Positions 1 to 8,260 of a stretch of 41,854 nucleotides of DNA are shown piece after piece; positions within the stretch are counted from its first letter, which is position 1; the number at the start of each line of letters is the position of its first letter. The stretch comes from Halomonas sp. SpR1 (lineage in GTDB: Bacteria > Pseudomonadota > Gammaproteobacteria > Pseudomonadales > Halomonadaceae), in assembly GCF_031010175.1 (NCBI RefSeq), contig NZ_JAUAMB010000041.1:1-41854 (forward strand), written 5' to 3'. Made by a program: the position numbers and the translations under genes. The notes below the pieces were generated by a model that saw only the letters and a program-made list of their open reading frames with translations, made no database searches and had not been told where the DNA came from.

Positions 1-126
1 CCAGGGGCTGATCTCGATACTGGACGCGGTAAGATGGCTCAAACGTTCTACATGAACCGCCGTATACGGAACCGTACGTACGGTGGTGTGAGAGGACGGG
101 GGAGGTAACTCCCCCTCCTACTCGAT
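1..126 (+). mobile_element. 3' end of a class IIC group II intron (domains V-VI)
   Basis: The stretch from 54 to 87 folds as a 34-nt group II intron domain V, with the CGC catalytic triad (about 58-60) in place of the commoner AGC; this is typical of bacterial class C introns such as that of Oceanobacillus iheyensis, whose domain V I recall as almost identical. Domain VI follows: a stem with arms near 101-107 and 112-118, with a bulged A at about 120, seven bases before the predicted 3' splice end at 126. Bases 1-53 would be the end of domain IV; frame 2 is open until a TGA at 50-52 and could be the tail of the intron-encoded reverse transcriptase, which is not otherwise in the window. The last base could be 126 or 127. 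Identity is confident, exact boundary less so. Confidence 0.88.
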
Positions 127-171
127 TTCTGGGGGAAGCCTAAGGATCGGAACATATGTCTAACTAAGGCA

Positions 172-1044
172 TCATGCATTGCTATCTATAATGAGAGAGC
201 TGCCAACCGCATTCAATTCCGTGAAGGTTTGATATCGCTTACGCGGTACACAAATCGGGCTGCCGCTTTCGGGGTCGTGGATGACATGGGCATCCAGATC
301 GAACACGCGCTTGAGATTGGGCGCAGTAAAGACTTCGCTAGGCACGCCGCTGGTGACGATGCGGCCATCGCACATCATCACTAACTGATCAGCGTAGGCG
401 GCGGCCAGGTTCAGGTCGTGGAGCACCAGCAGCAGGGTGCGGCCTTTTTCATGGGCCAGGCGCGAAAGTAGCTCCAGTAAATCCACCTGTACCTTTAAAT
501 CCAAAAAAGTCGTGGGCTCATCAAGCAGAATCAGATCAGTTTGCTGGGCCAGCACCATGGCAATCCAGCAGCGCTGTCGCTGGCCGCCGGAAAGCGCATC
601 GACATTACGCTCGGCAAACTCCGTTACGTGGGTATAAGCCATGGCTTCACGAATGGCCTCGGCGTCTTGCTGAGCATTCTTCTGCCATAACCCTTGGTGC
701 GGAAAGCGGCCCATGCCCACCAACTGCGTTACGCTTAGTCCCTCCGGTGCCACCGGGCCTTGGGGCAGAATCCCCAGGCGCTTGGCGACCTCTCGCGTCT
801 TGCTGCGATGGATATCCTTACCGTCCAAATACACATGCCCGCCACTAGGCGTGAGCGTGCGAGCAAGGGTTTTCAGCAGCGTCGACTTGCCACTGCCGTT
901 GGGGCCCAACAGCACCGTGAGCTTGCCTTCCTCAATGGCGATATCCACACCATCCAGCACGCGTCGTGTGTCATAGCCTGCCTGCAAGGCTTCGCCTGTC
1001 AAACGAGGAGGCTGGTGAGAAGGGTGTGTCATGGATGTGCTCAT
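172..1044 (-). CDS. fecE: Iron-siderophore ABC transporter ATP-binding protein (FecE/FhuC type)
   Basis: ATPase that would power import of a ferric chelate through a FecCD-type permease on the cytoplasmic face of the inner membrane. Numbering from the chosen start (290 residues), the Walker A motif GPNGSGKST lies at 47-55, the ABC signature LSGGQRQ at 151-157, Walker B with DEPTTFLD near 171-182, and a switch His in LLVLHDLNL. The frame runs upstream to a TTG at 1095, but that would add a non-homologous leader, so I prefer ATG 1044 (MSTS) or ATG 1032 (MTHP); neither has a strong ribosome-binding site. It is divergent from the TonB receptor and shares its iron-regulated intergenic region, while its permease partners are separated from it by that receptor. 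The FecE name reflects the FecBCDE-like set; the real chelate is unknown. It is slightly longer than E. coli FecE, with a C-terminal tail of about 20 residues. Confidence 0.9.
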   Translation of the reverse strand: MSTSMTHPSHQPPRLTGEALQAGYDTRRVLDGVDIAIEEGKLTVLLGPNGSGKSTLLKTLARTLTPSGGHVYLDGKDIHRSKTREVAKRLGILPQGPVAPEGLSVTQLVGMGRFPHQGLWQKNAQQDAEAIREAMAYTHVTEFAERNVDALSGGQRQRCWIAMVLAQQTDLILLDEPTTFLDLKVQVDLLELLSRLAHEKGRTLLLVLHDLNLAAAYADQLVMMCDGRIVTSGVPSEVFTAPNLKRVFDLDAHVIHDPESGSPICVPRKRYQTFTELNAVGSSLIIDSNA

Positions 1045-1168
1045 TGAGGTTGTTAACGCAGGCAGAACCGTAAGCCAAAATATTCTCATTTTCAATATTT
1101 GCCACTGGTAGTTGCTCGCAGCTCCAACCTGTTTTTCCTCGCGGAGTAGACCTTTATGTCTTTATGTG

Positions 1169-1187
1169 GATAATACAATCATTATCA
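1169..1187. promoter_or_regulatory. Fur-box-like operator
   Basis: The sequence GATAATACAATCATTATCA resembles the Fur consensus: its right half, ATTATCA, is exact, and about 11 of 14 defined positions fit the 7-1-7 model. It sits between fecE and the receptor, 50 bp before the receptor start, as expected for iron repression of both. A second weaker AT-rich match lies around 1080-1100, nearer fecE. Confidence 0.65.
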
Positions 1188-1237
1188 TTTAGATATGTAT
1201 TTCGTTTTCTGGGAATCGTTCACTCAAAAGGTAAAAA

Positions 1238-3376
1238 ATGCGCATTAAGACTCGCCCAGTATTGTGGCCCACAGTGACACTCGCCGGTTTGGTGGCGATC
1301 AGTCAAGCTCACGCGCAGGAGTCAACCACTGCTGAGTCACAAAGCGGCACCAGTGATGTCGACTCGACCATGGTGGTGACCGCCACCCGCAGCCACAGCG
1401 AAGCGGGGCAAACGCCACAGCGGGTAACGATCATCAGCCGCGAACAGATCGAGCAACAGCTAGCGATTACCGATGACCCGGGCCAGGTGCTCAGCAATCT
1501 GATTCCCTCTTACTCACCCAGTCGCCAAAAGCTCTCCAATGCGGGCGAAACATTCCGCGGCCGCGACGCGCTTTTTCTGATTGATGGTGTGCCGCAGTCC
1601 AACCCGCTGCGGGACAGCTCCCGGGATAGCTATACCATTGACCTTTCCATGGTGGAGCGTATTGAAGTCATCCACGGGGCCAGCGCCGAGCACGGTTTAG
1701 GTGCGACCGGCGGCTTGATCAACCTGGTGACGCGGCGTGCCGAAGGCGGGGGCATTAGCCAACACGCGGGCATTAGCCTGACCACAGATGATGATTTCCA
1801 ATCGGGTGGGCTGGGCCACAAGCTGGACTACCGTATTAGCGGGCAGCAAGGCGACTGGGATTTCGTTGCCGCAGCCACTCGTCAGGAGCGCGGCGTCTTT
1901 TATGACGGCAACGACGAGGTGGTCGGTATTGCCTACCCAGGTGAGCTGCAAAACTCGGAAAGCTACGATCTATTCGGCAAACTGGGCTACTGGATCGACG
2001 ATAACCAGAATGTTGAGTTCTCGCTTAACCACTTCGACCTGGAAGAGGGCAACGACTACGTGCCGGTAGCGGGAGATCGTGCGGCAGGGGTGCCGACCAC
2101 TGCGCGTAGAGGCAGTCGTGACGGCGAACCTGGGTTTAACGAAGTGACCTCGGCGCGGCTTTCCTACTCCCACGCTGATTGGTTTGGCAATGAGTTAGAT
2201 GCCCAGGTCTATCACCAGCGTTTCCGCGCGCGCTTCGCGACTACGCCTTTTTTCCCTTACCTGGATAGTGCGGGCGATACCCAATTCGACCAGACGCGCA
2301 ATGAGTCTGACAAAACGGGTGCTAAATTCACCTTGAACCGTGACGGTATGCTGGATGACCGCTTGGGGGTGACGGTGGGTTTGGATGTACTGGAAGATGA
2401 GACAAGCCAAATGCTCGTGCATACCGGGCGTACCTATGTGCCGGAAAGTCGCTTCCGGAATTTGGCGCCGTTCCTGCAAGGCCAGTTTAAGCTAGCGGAT
2501 CCGCTGACGCTGCATGCGGGGGTGCGTCACGAGCACGCTGAGCTTGAGGTGGGTAGCTTCCAAACGATTGATCGCAGTAATGTCACTCAAGACAACGTCA
2601 GCGTGGACGGCGGCAAGCCCAGCTTCGATGAGACGCTGTATAACGTCGGCTTAACCTATCAAGCCACCGACTGGGCCCAGCTGTATGCCAACTACTCGGA
2701 AGGCTTCGGCATGCCCGACGTGGGCCGGGTGCTGCGCGGTATTGGCACGGCGGGCCAGGATGTGGATAGCTTACTGCAGCTTCAGCCGATTTTGACCGAA
2801 AACCACGAGATCGGCGCGCGTTTTGACTGGGATGGCTATGGGTTAGAGATCAGCTATTACGAATCCAACTCGGATTATGGCCAGCGCCTTACCGAGCAGA
2901 ATGGCACCTGGGTAGGCAGCCGAGAGAAAACCGAGATCCAGGGCGTTGAGATTACCGGCGACATGCAGGTGGCCGACAAGCATGATCTGTCGCTCTCTTA
3001 CGCCCACACCGAGGGCAAGTCGGATCAGGATGGCGACGGTAGCGTGGATACCAAACTCACCGGTATCAATATCGCCCCGGATACGCTCAAACTGGGCTGG
3101 AGCGCCACCTGGAACGAGCGTGTTTCCACGCGCTTGCAGGGTAGCTACTACTTCGATCGCAGCGTCGATAACCCTGAACTTGATTTTGACGGCTACGGCT
3201 TAGTGGATGCTTCGTTAGCCTATCGCCTGCCCACCGGCAGGGTGTCGGTGGGTATCGAAAACCTAACCGATGAAGACTACATCACGTACTACTCCCAAGC
3301 CGCGAGGATTAGCGACGAGTACTACTTCACCGGGCGTGGCCGCACCTTCACGCTGGGGTACCAGCTGGATTTCTAA
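1238..3376 (+). CDS. TonB-dependent ferric siderophore receptor
   Basis: Outer-membrane gated beta-barrel of 712 residues that would bind a ferric siderophore and pass it to the periplasm using TonB-ExbBD energy. A signal peptide (residues 1-26, ending AHA) is followed by a TonB box near 43-50 (STMVVTAT), a plug domain to about residue 165 with the usual FLIDGVP and IEVIHGAS...GATGGLINLVT signatures, and a barrel ending in a terminal Phe (YQLDF), the usual BAM recognition feature. The plug resembles the aerobactin/vibrioferrin (IutA/PvuA) branch more than catecholate receptors, and FecBCDE-like transporters do serve vibrioferrin-type carboxylates, so a carboxylate or mixed citrate siderophore is plausible; that is inference. 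It follows the Fur-like site and ends in a strong terminator. No siderophore synthesis genes are visible, so it may take up a foreign siderophore. Confidence 0.93.
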   Translation: MRIKTRPVLWPTVTLAGLVAISQAHAQESTTAESQSGTSDVDSTMVVTATRSHSEAGQTPQRVTIISREQIEQQLAITDDPGQVLSNLIPSYSPSRQKLSNAGETFRGRDALFLIDGVPQSNPLRDSSRDSYTIDLSMVERIEVIHGASAEHGLGATGGLINLVTRRAEGGGISQHAGISLTTDDDFQSGGLGHKLDYRISGQQGDWDFVAAATRQERGVFYDGNDEVVGIAYPGELQNSESYDLFGKLGYWIDDNQNVEFSLNHFDLEEGNDYVPVAGDRAAGVPTTARRGSRDGEPGFNEVTSARLSYSHADWFGNELDAQVYHQRFRARFATTPFFPYLDSAGDTQFDQTRNESDKTGAKFTLNRDGMLDDRLGVTVGLDVLEDETSQMLVHTGRTYVPESRFRNLAPFLQGQFKLADPLTLHAGVRHEHAELEVGSFQTIDRSNVTQDNVSVDGGKPSFDETLYNVGLTYQATDWAQLYANYSEGFGMPDVGRVLRGIGTAGQDVDSLLQLQPILTENHEIGARFDWDGYGLEISYYESNSDYGQRLTEQNGTWVGSREKTEIQGVEITGDMQVADKHDLSLSYAHTEGKSDQDGDGSVDTKLTGINIAPDTLKLGWSATWNERVSTRLQGSYYFDRSVDNPELDFDGYGLVDASLAYRLPTGRVSVGIENLTDEDYITYYSQAARISDEYYFTGRGRTFTLGYQLDF

Positions 3377-3421
3377 GCAGCCGTTTTCTGTTTTTTTATT
3401 TTCTATGCTCGATACTGTTTG

Positions 3422-3449
3422 GCGGCGCCCCGAGGGTGCCGCTTTTTTT
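3422..3449 (+). terminator. Rho-independent terminator of the receptor gene
   Basis: Nine-base-pair GC-rich stem (arms 3422-3430 and 3434-3442, one G-U pair, loop CGA) followed by seven T residues. It lies between the convergent receptor and fecD genes. Confidence 0.9.
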
Positions 3450-3461
3450 CGTCAACAGGTT

Positions 3462-4499
3462 CTAAAAGCGAGCTCGCGATCTATGCAACAAATAGACAAA
3501 AAAGGGCGCGCCTATCCCGGCAACGAAAATGCCCGCAGGAAGGTCTTTGGGTAAAAAGACCACTCGGCCCAGCAGGTCGGCGTAAAGTACAATCAAGGCG
3601 CCGACCAGCGCTGATGCGGGCACCAAGCATGCCATATTGCGCCCCACCAGCCTGGCTGCCAGGTGGGGGGCAATTAACCCCACAAAGCTTAACCCCCCCG
3701 CAAACGCCACCGCGGCACCGGCCAGCGCCACGCTGCAGGCAAGCAATACTAATCGACTGCGTAGAATCGCCACCCCCAGCCCTTCGGCAACGGCGTCGCC
3801 CAGCGCCATGGCATCGGCATGGCGGGTGAAAGCTAGGCAGAGGGGCACCGTCACCAACAACCAAGGCAACATTCCTTGCACATCGTCCCATTGCGCCGCG
3901 TAAAGACTGCCGGTGAGCCAGACATAGGCGGTCATGGCGGCGGAGTCATCGCTGATTACGATTAACAGCGTAGTCCCTGCGCCCATGGCCGCTGCAAGGC
4001 CAATGCCCACCAGTACCATCCGCGATGGGCTGATGCCGCCTTTCCAGGCGAGGCTGACCACCAACAGGGCGGAGACCAGCGCCCCCAGCATGGCCGCCAC
4101 GGGCAGCCAGTTGATGCTCAAGGTCGTGCTCAATAGTGCCAGGAACAGCACTGCAGCCAGCGCTGCGCCGCTGGTAATGCCGATCACGTCCGGGGAGGCC
4201 AGCGGGTTGCGTACAATGCTTTGTAGAATTGCCCCCGCTATTGCCAGGGCGGCACCGACCAGTATGGCCAGTAGAATTCTGGGCAGCCTTAACTCCCAAA
4301 TGATAAAAGTGATATCGCTGCTTTGTGGCGCGGCGAGGGCGTGTAGCACCTGAGTGAATGAGGTGGGGAAGCTGCCTAAACAGAGCGACAGCCCGGCGCT
4401 GGCGATCAATAAAAGGGTTAGCATTATGAGGCTGCGCAGTAAGTGGTTACTGTCGCTCTGTGCCTTGCTATCGAGGCTTAACGTTGCTGCTTGTCTCAT
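3462..4499 (-). CDS. fecD: Iron-siderophore ABC transporter permease (FecD type)
   Basis: Inner-membrane permease of the FecCD/BtuC family, 345 residues, almost wholly hydrophobic with about ten predicted membrane spans. Family signatures include RLPRILLAILVGAALAIAG near the second span, RNPLASPDVIGITSGA, and the C-terminal GLIAPHLAARLVG and LPAGIFVAGIGAPFFVYLL stretches. The start ATG overlaps the fecC stop by four bases (ATGA), indicating translational coupling. It would form a heterodimer with FecC and pair with the FecE-like ATPase encoded beyond the receptor gene. The N-terminus is longer and more polar than E. coli FecD (318 residues). It converges on the receptor gene, whose terminator does not have a T-run on this strand. 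Confidence 0.92.
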   Translation of the reverse strand: MRQAATLSLDSKAQSDSNHLLRSLIMLTLLLIASAGLSLCLGSFPTSFTQVLHALAAPQSSDITFIIWELRLPRILLAILVGAALAIAGAILQSIVRNPLASPDVIGITSGAALAAVLFLALLSTTLSINWLPVAAMLGALVSALLVVSLAWKGGISPSRMVLVGIGLAAAMGAGTTLLIVISDDSAAMTAYVWLTGSLYAAQWDDVQGMLPWLLVTVPLCLAFTRHADAMALGDAVAEGLGVAILRSRLVLLACSVALAGAAVAFAGGLSFVGLIAPHLAARLVGRNMACLVPASALVGALIVLYADLLGRVVFLPKDLPAGIFVAGIGAPFFVYLLHRSRARF

Positions 4500-5500
4500 T
4501 GGCCTGCCATCTTGCGTCGCGCCAGGTAGATAAAGAAGGGCGTGCCGATCAGCGCCGTCATCACGCCGACAGGTATCTCTTGGGGTGGCATTAAAAACCG
4601 CGAGGCGAGATCGGCCAGCAGCAGCAAACAGGCACCCAGCAAGGCGCAGGCCGGCAGCAGCCAGCGATGGTCAATGCCAAACAGCCCCCGCGCCATATGA
4701 GGCACAATCAAACCGACAAACCCAATCATGCCCGCCAGTGCCACGGAGCTACCCGCCAGCACAATCACAATCAAGCCAAGCAGCAGCTTGATAGTGGTGG
4801 CCTGCATACCCAGCCCGGTGACCATATCATCGCCCAGTAACAGCGCATTGGCGTGGCGGACGAGCAGTGCGCTAAGTAAAAGCGCCCCACCGAAGAGCGG
4901 TAGCAAGGGCGCTACCAATGAAAGATCGCGCCCCGACACCGACCCCGCCAGCCAGTAGAGCACGCTTTCAAAACTTTGCTGATCAATCACCAGCAGCCCT
5001 TGGCTGAACGACACAAACATCGCCGTTACCGCCACTCCTGCCAGCACAACCCGCAGTGGGGAGAGCTCACCGTGGCGACCGCGGCTAAGCACCACCACCA
5101 GTACGGCAGCGACAAGTGCCCCTAATAGCGCGGCCCATACGTAGTGGGCGGGGGTATGCAGTGGCAAAAGTGACACCGCGACCACAACAAAAAACATCGC
5201 GCCAGCGTTAATACCCAAAATACCCGGCGACGCCAGTGGGTTACGCGTCATGGTCTGCATCAGTGCCCCGGCAATCGCCAGGCTGGCGCCCACCAGGGCG
5301 GCAACCACCGCGCGCGGTAAGCGCTCGGTTAGCAGAATAATATGGGCGATGTTGGCCGGGTCATAATCGGCGAGCGAGCCGAACAGAGACGATAGGGCGA
5401 TCTCTGTTGTGCCTAACATCACGCTGGAAAAAAAGGCGCCCAGTGCCATCAGCGCCCCCAACAGCAGGCCAATACTTTTCGCGGCGGCGCTGTTCAGCAT
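4496..5500 (-). CDS. fecC: Iron-siderophore ABC transporter permease (FecC type)
   Basis: Second FecCD-family permease, 334 residues, with about ten membrane spans and the motifs RLPRAVVAALVGASLAIAGA, RNPLASPGILGINAGA and GLIVPHMARGLFG. The frame extends 13 codons upstream, but the ATG at 5500 is chosen because it follows a GAGGA ribosome-binding site at good spacing, overlaps the fecB stop (ATGCTGA), and gives the family's usual length (E. coli FecC 332). The gene lies between fecB and fecD in a three-gene overlapping operon. The product would form the channel for the ferric chelate handed over by the FecB-like binding protein. Confidence 0.92.
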   Translation of the reverse strand: MLNSAAAKSIGLLLGALMALGAFFSSVMLGTTEIALSSLFGSLADYDPANIAHIILLTERLPRAVVAALVGASLAIAGALMQTMTRNPLASPGILGINAGAMFFVVVAVSLLPLHTPAHYVWAALLGALVAAVLVVVLSRGRHGELSPLRVVLAGVAVTAMFVSFSQGLLVIDQQSFESVLYWLAGSVSGRDLSLVAPLLPLFGGALLLSALLVRHANALLLGDDMVTGLGMQATTIKLLLGLIVIVLAGSSVALAGMIGFVGLIVPHMARGLFGIDHRWLLPACALLGACLLLLADLASRFLMPPQEIPVGVMTALIGTPFFIYLARRKMAGQ

Positions 5501-6411
5501 GAGAGTTCCTCGCTGCGGTTTGGCAAGGGAGCATGGCAAGCTAATCCATAGTGGCTATAGAGATCATCCAGCATGGCGTTGGCCGCTAATATGCCACCGC
5601 CCATCATCCAACTCACCGGATCAACCTCAAACACTCGCCCGCTTTGAACTGCTGACAGCTGTTGCCACAGAGGGTGGGAGGCCCAGTGCCGGTAATTATC
5701 AGCAATCGCGGGGTCATCCGGCTCTAGCAGAATAAACAGGGCGTCGGCATCCAGCACCGGAATGTTTTCAGTACTGGAGAGCTTCATTCCCCAGCTCTGG
5801 CTCTGCAGGGTATCCGGTTGCGCAAAGCCCAGCTCATCAAGAATCGAGCCTGCAAAGCCGCTGGTATAGATACGTACGTGATCGCTTTTAAAACGCACTA
5901 CAGCGACTTTTTGCGGCCACTCAGCGCCCAATTTGACGGCGATCTGCTGGCGGAAATCGGCCACCCGGTCGTCCCAGCGCTGGAGTAGCTCACCGGCCTT
6001 GGCTTCGTGATCAGTGGCATTCGCCACCATCGTGAGGGTGGTCTTGAAGTTAAATACCGTAGGCGCTGATACCGTGGGAGCAATAGCACTTAATAGCGGC
6101 GCTATGCGCGCGTGGCGAAAATCGCTGGCAATCACCAGGTCAGGCTTCAGCCAGGCAATCTTTTCCAGGTTGGGTTGGGTTTCCAGCCCCACGTGCTCAA
6201 CGCCATCAAGCGGATCACGCAGGTAGCGGTAGGTGGGCTTTTCCAGCCATGCATCGACTACGCCAATCGGCGTCAAACCAAGGGCCACGGCGCTGTCGGT
6301 CGCCCCTTGGTAAAGTGTCACAATGCGCGGCGAGACAGGGGGGCTGTGTAGCGGTTTGGCGGTCAACATGGCGGGCGTTAGCGCTGTCAGCGTTATCAGC
6401 AACACCCGCAT
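5494..6411 (-). CDS. fecB: Periplasmic ferric-chelate binding protein (FecB type)
   Basis: Substrate-binding protein of the cluster A-III (FecB/FhuD) family, 305 residues, that would carry the ferric siderophore from receptor to permease. The ATG at 6411 is chosen over an upstream GTG at 6456 because it follows AGAAGG at good spacing and gives a clean signal peptide (MRVLLITLTALTPAMLTA). The body has the usual two lobes: RIVTLYQGATDSAVALGLTPIGV near the start, the KPDLVIASDFRH segment, and a C-terminal HPLWQQLSAVQSGRVFEVD region that matches the FecB pattern closely. It is the first gene of the fecBCD operon. No lipobox cysteine is seen at the cleavage site, so it is probably soluble. Confidence 0.9.
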   Translation of the reverse strand: MRVLLITLTALTPAMLTAKPLHSPPVSPRIVTLYQGATDSAVALGLTPIGVVDAWLEKPTYRYLRDPLDGVEHVGLETQPNLEKIAWLKPDLVIASDFRHARIAPLLSAIAPTVSAPTVFNFKTTLTMVANATDHEAKAGELLQRWDDRVADFRQQIAVKLGAEWPQKVAVVRFKSDHVRIYTSGFAGSILDELGFAQPDTLQSQSWGMKLSSTENIPVLDADALFILLEPDDPAIADNYRHWASHPLWQQLSAVQSGRVFEVDPVSWMMGGGILAANAMLDDLYSHYGLACHAPLPNRSEELSC

Positions 6412-6507
6412 TAAAACCTTCTTGCCATGGGTGTGTGCTATTAACATTAAGGTCACTTTACGACTGCCCAGGAGTGAAAAGTCAGGATAATGGCATGGCG
6501 TAAAAGC

Positions 6508-6522
6508 TAATGCAAAGCATTA
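6508..6522. repeat. 15-bp inverted repeat at the azlD end / fecB upstream region
   Basis: TAATGCAAAGCATTA is a perfect palindrome with a 3-base centre. It contains the azlD stop codon and lies about 100 bp upstream of the fecB start. It could be an operator for fecBCD, but it is not a good Fur box; the function is unknown. Confidence 0.3.
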
Positions 6523-6855
6523 CCAAATGAGGGCCGTGACCTCCACCAACCCAAACACTGCAACGCCGGCAGCGACCGGCCAGCCCAATGAGCGTACCCG
6601 CGACCACACCAGTATCGTAACGGCAAGCCCGATGACGGTGGCGATCCAGGAAACAGCGCTGGGGTTAACCGGCACAATGGACACCCCCAGCACGGCGGCA
6701 ATCATCAGCGGGCCAAGAATACCCAGCCACTGGGGCATGTTATTAAGGCCGGTAGTGCTATTGAGTCGTCGCTGCATCCATAAAAATGGCACTACCCGCA
6801 TCAGCAGCGTGCCAAGGGCCGAAACCGCTACCGCTAGCCAGAGTGCGCTGCTCAT
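6520..6855 (-). CDS. azlD: Branched-chain amino acid exporter small subunit AzlD
   Basis: Small inner-membrane protein of 111 residues with four hydrophobic segments, matching the AzlD family in length and in its N-terminal LLMRVVPFLWMQRRL motif. With the large subunit AzlC it forms a two-component exporter of branched-chain amino acids (LIV-E family; AzlCD/YgaZH). The start overlaps the end of azlC by four bases and is preceded by GAGG. It is the last gene of the XRE-azlC-azlD operon. The substrate cannot be read from sequence; branched-chain amino acids, analogues or methionine are possible. Confidence 0.88.
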   Translation of the reverse strand: MSSALWLAVAVSALGTLLMRVVPFLWMQRRLNSTTGLNNMPQWLGILGPLMIAAVLGVSIVPVNPSAVSWIATVIGLAVTILVWSRVRSLGWPVAAGVAVFGLVEVTALIW

Positions 6856-7574
6856 TGCTCACACCTCTTGTTTTGGAATTTCAGCATATAGAAGCACAGT
6901 GCACCGCAAGCAGCCGCGAGAGGAATCGCCACATTGCTCCAGCCGACCAGCGTTAAACCGAGTGCCGCCAGAATGGTGCAGCCCATGGCCACGGCCCAGC
7001 GCTTATCGGTAAAGCGTGGTGCCACCATAGTCAGAAACAGCGCGGGCAGGGCGAAGGGCATAATCTCACCCAGCAGCGGCCAGCGGGCGGTAAACGCTTC
7101 GCCTGCGGTGGCGCCTACCGCGGTACCGATGATCCAGGCGCCCCAGGCCAGCAGCGATGCACCCACAAACCAACTAAAGCGCTTAGCCTCGGGCAGTTGG
7201 GGTAGCCGGGTTAAAGCCAGAGCAAATACCTGATCGGTGAGGCCATGCATTAGCCAAGGCCAGTGGCGGCTGCGTGGCAAGAACGCCGCCAGGTTGGGGC
7301 CGTACACCACATGGCGGACGTTAATCAGCAGCGTCATCGCCACCACCAACCACAGCGGTGCGCCGGTGGCGATCATACCCACAAACAAAAACTGCGATGC
7401 CCCGGCGTAGATCAGCGCTGAAATAGCCGTGGCCTCCAGCGTGCTGAAGCCTGCCTGGGTGGCGACCAAGCCAAACGACAGCGCCACCGGAATGTAGCCA
7501 CCGAGGAGCGGAATGGCTTCGCGCACGCCCTGTAGTGCGCTACGCAGTGGAGAGTGCCTGGCAGCTTGATTCAT
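6852..7574 (-). CDS. azlC: Branched-chain amino acid exporter large subunit AzlC
   Basis: Inner-membrane protein of 240 residues in the AzlC/YgaZ family. Diagnostic features are the early GGYIPVALSFGLVATQAGFS stretch, the conserved ALIYAGASQFLFVGM motif and MTLLINVRHVVYGPNLA. It forms an exporter with AzlD, whose gene overlaps its stop, and its own ATG overlaps the stop of the XRE-cupin regulator by four bases, with AGAAGG as ribosome-binding site. The three overlaps make a single coupled transcript and suggest that the regulator senses the exported compound. It lies in the usual size range of the family. Confidence 0.9.
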   Translation of the reverse strand: MNQAARHSPLRSALQGVREAIPLLGGYIPVALSFGLVATQAGFSTLEATAISALIYAGASQFLFVGMIATGAPLWLVVAMTLLINVRHVVYGPNLAAFLPRSRHWPWLMHGLTDQVFALALTRLPQLPEAKRFSWFVGASLLAWGAWIIGTAVGATAGEAFTARWPLLGEIMPFALPALFLTMVAPRFTDKRWAVAMGCTILAALGLTLVGWSNVAIPLAAACGALCFYMLKFQNKRCEQ

Positions 7575-8101
7575 GAAGTTTGGCCTTCTGCACCGTAGGT
7601 GATGGACATTATCAACGTGGCCTCCGCGGCCTGGGTGCGGTAAAGGTGTGGCTGGTCGGCGGGGAAGGTCACGGTATCGCCGGGGGTGAGCTGCGTAGTG
7701 GCGCCCTCTGGCCCCGCTTCCAGCCAGCCGCTAATCAGCGTAAGCGATTCGCGGGTGCCCGGCGTATGGGCTTCAGCATGACGCAACGTATGCGGCGCGC
7801 AGCGCATCCAGTAGGCGTCCACCTGGGGCGAGTCTTTGCCTTGATCAATCAAACGCACTTGCACACCGTCTTCCCCCAGCGGCACGCTGATAGGCGCTAC
7901 CAGGGTGCCGAAAGGGACATTGAGCTGCACCGCAAGCCGCCAAATAGTATCGATGGTGGGATTGCCGTTGCCTTGCTCCAAGCGACATAGGTTGGACTTG
8001 GCGATCCCCGCCTCACTGGCTAATTGCGAAAGCGACCAGCCCCGCTCAAGGCGCAGTGCTTGAAGGTGTTGGCCCAACGTGTTGAGTGAGAGTTTATCCA
8101 T
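7571..8101 (-). CDS. XRE-family regulator with C-terminal cupin
   Basis: Cytoplasmic regulator of 176 residues. Residues 8-65 form a Cro/CI helix-turn-helix (LRLERGWSLSQLASEAGIAKSNLCRLEQGNGNP, where the two helices and the SNLCRLE recognition segment are clear), and residues 100-170 form a small cupin barrel (LTPGDTVTFPADQPHLYR), the arrangement of the PuuR/SutR type. The cupin is taken to sense a small ligand, perhaps an amino acid exported by AzlCD. The gene leads the azlCD operon, and a perfect 32-bp palindrome lies 26 bp before its start, so it is very likely autoregulatory. The ribosome-binding site is weak. Confidence 0.88.
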   Translation of the reverse strand: MDKLSLNTLGQHLQALRLERGWSLSQLASEAGIAKSNLCRLEQGNGNPTIDTIWRLAVQLNVPFGTLVAPISVPLGEDGVQVRLIDQGKDSPQVDAYWMRCAPHTLRHAEAHTPGTRESLTLISGWLEAGPEGATTQLTPGDTVTFPADQPHLYRTQAAEATLIMSITYGAEGQTS

Positions 8102-8126
8102 AAGGCTGCCCGCTATCCGTTGAGCT

Positions 8127-8158
8127 GTTCTTTATATAGAACGTTCTATATAAAGAAC
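8127..8158. promoter_or_regulatory. Perfect 32-bp palindromic operator (half-site GTTCTTTATATAGAAC)
   Basis: The half-site GTTCTTTATATAGAAC is followed directly by its exact reverse complement, with no spacer. Each half itself starts GTTC and ends GAAC, so it may contain two adjacent GTTC-GAAC sites for two dimers. It lies in the 159-bp divergent region between the XRE-cupin gene and the MFS gene and could control both. Its AT-rich core could also overlap the -10 elements. Confidence 0.8.
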
Positions 8159-8260
8159 GATAGCTTGTCAACGATCTCATCGGCCAACACCTTCGTAGCG
8201 AAGACTTTCAGTGGCATCCTTTATGCATGACCTATAGCGAGTCTGCTACGAGGAAGCGCA

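Noticed and set aside
1045..1095. TTG start giving a longer FecE
   Set aside because: It adds a non-conserved hydrophobic leader, has no ribosome-binding site and would run into the regulatory region.
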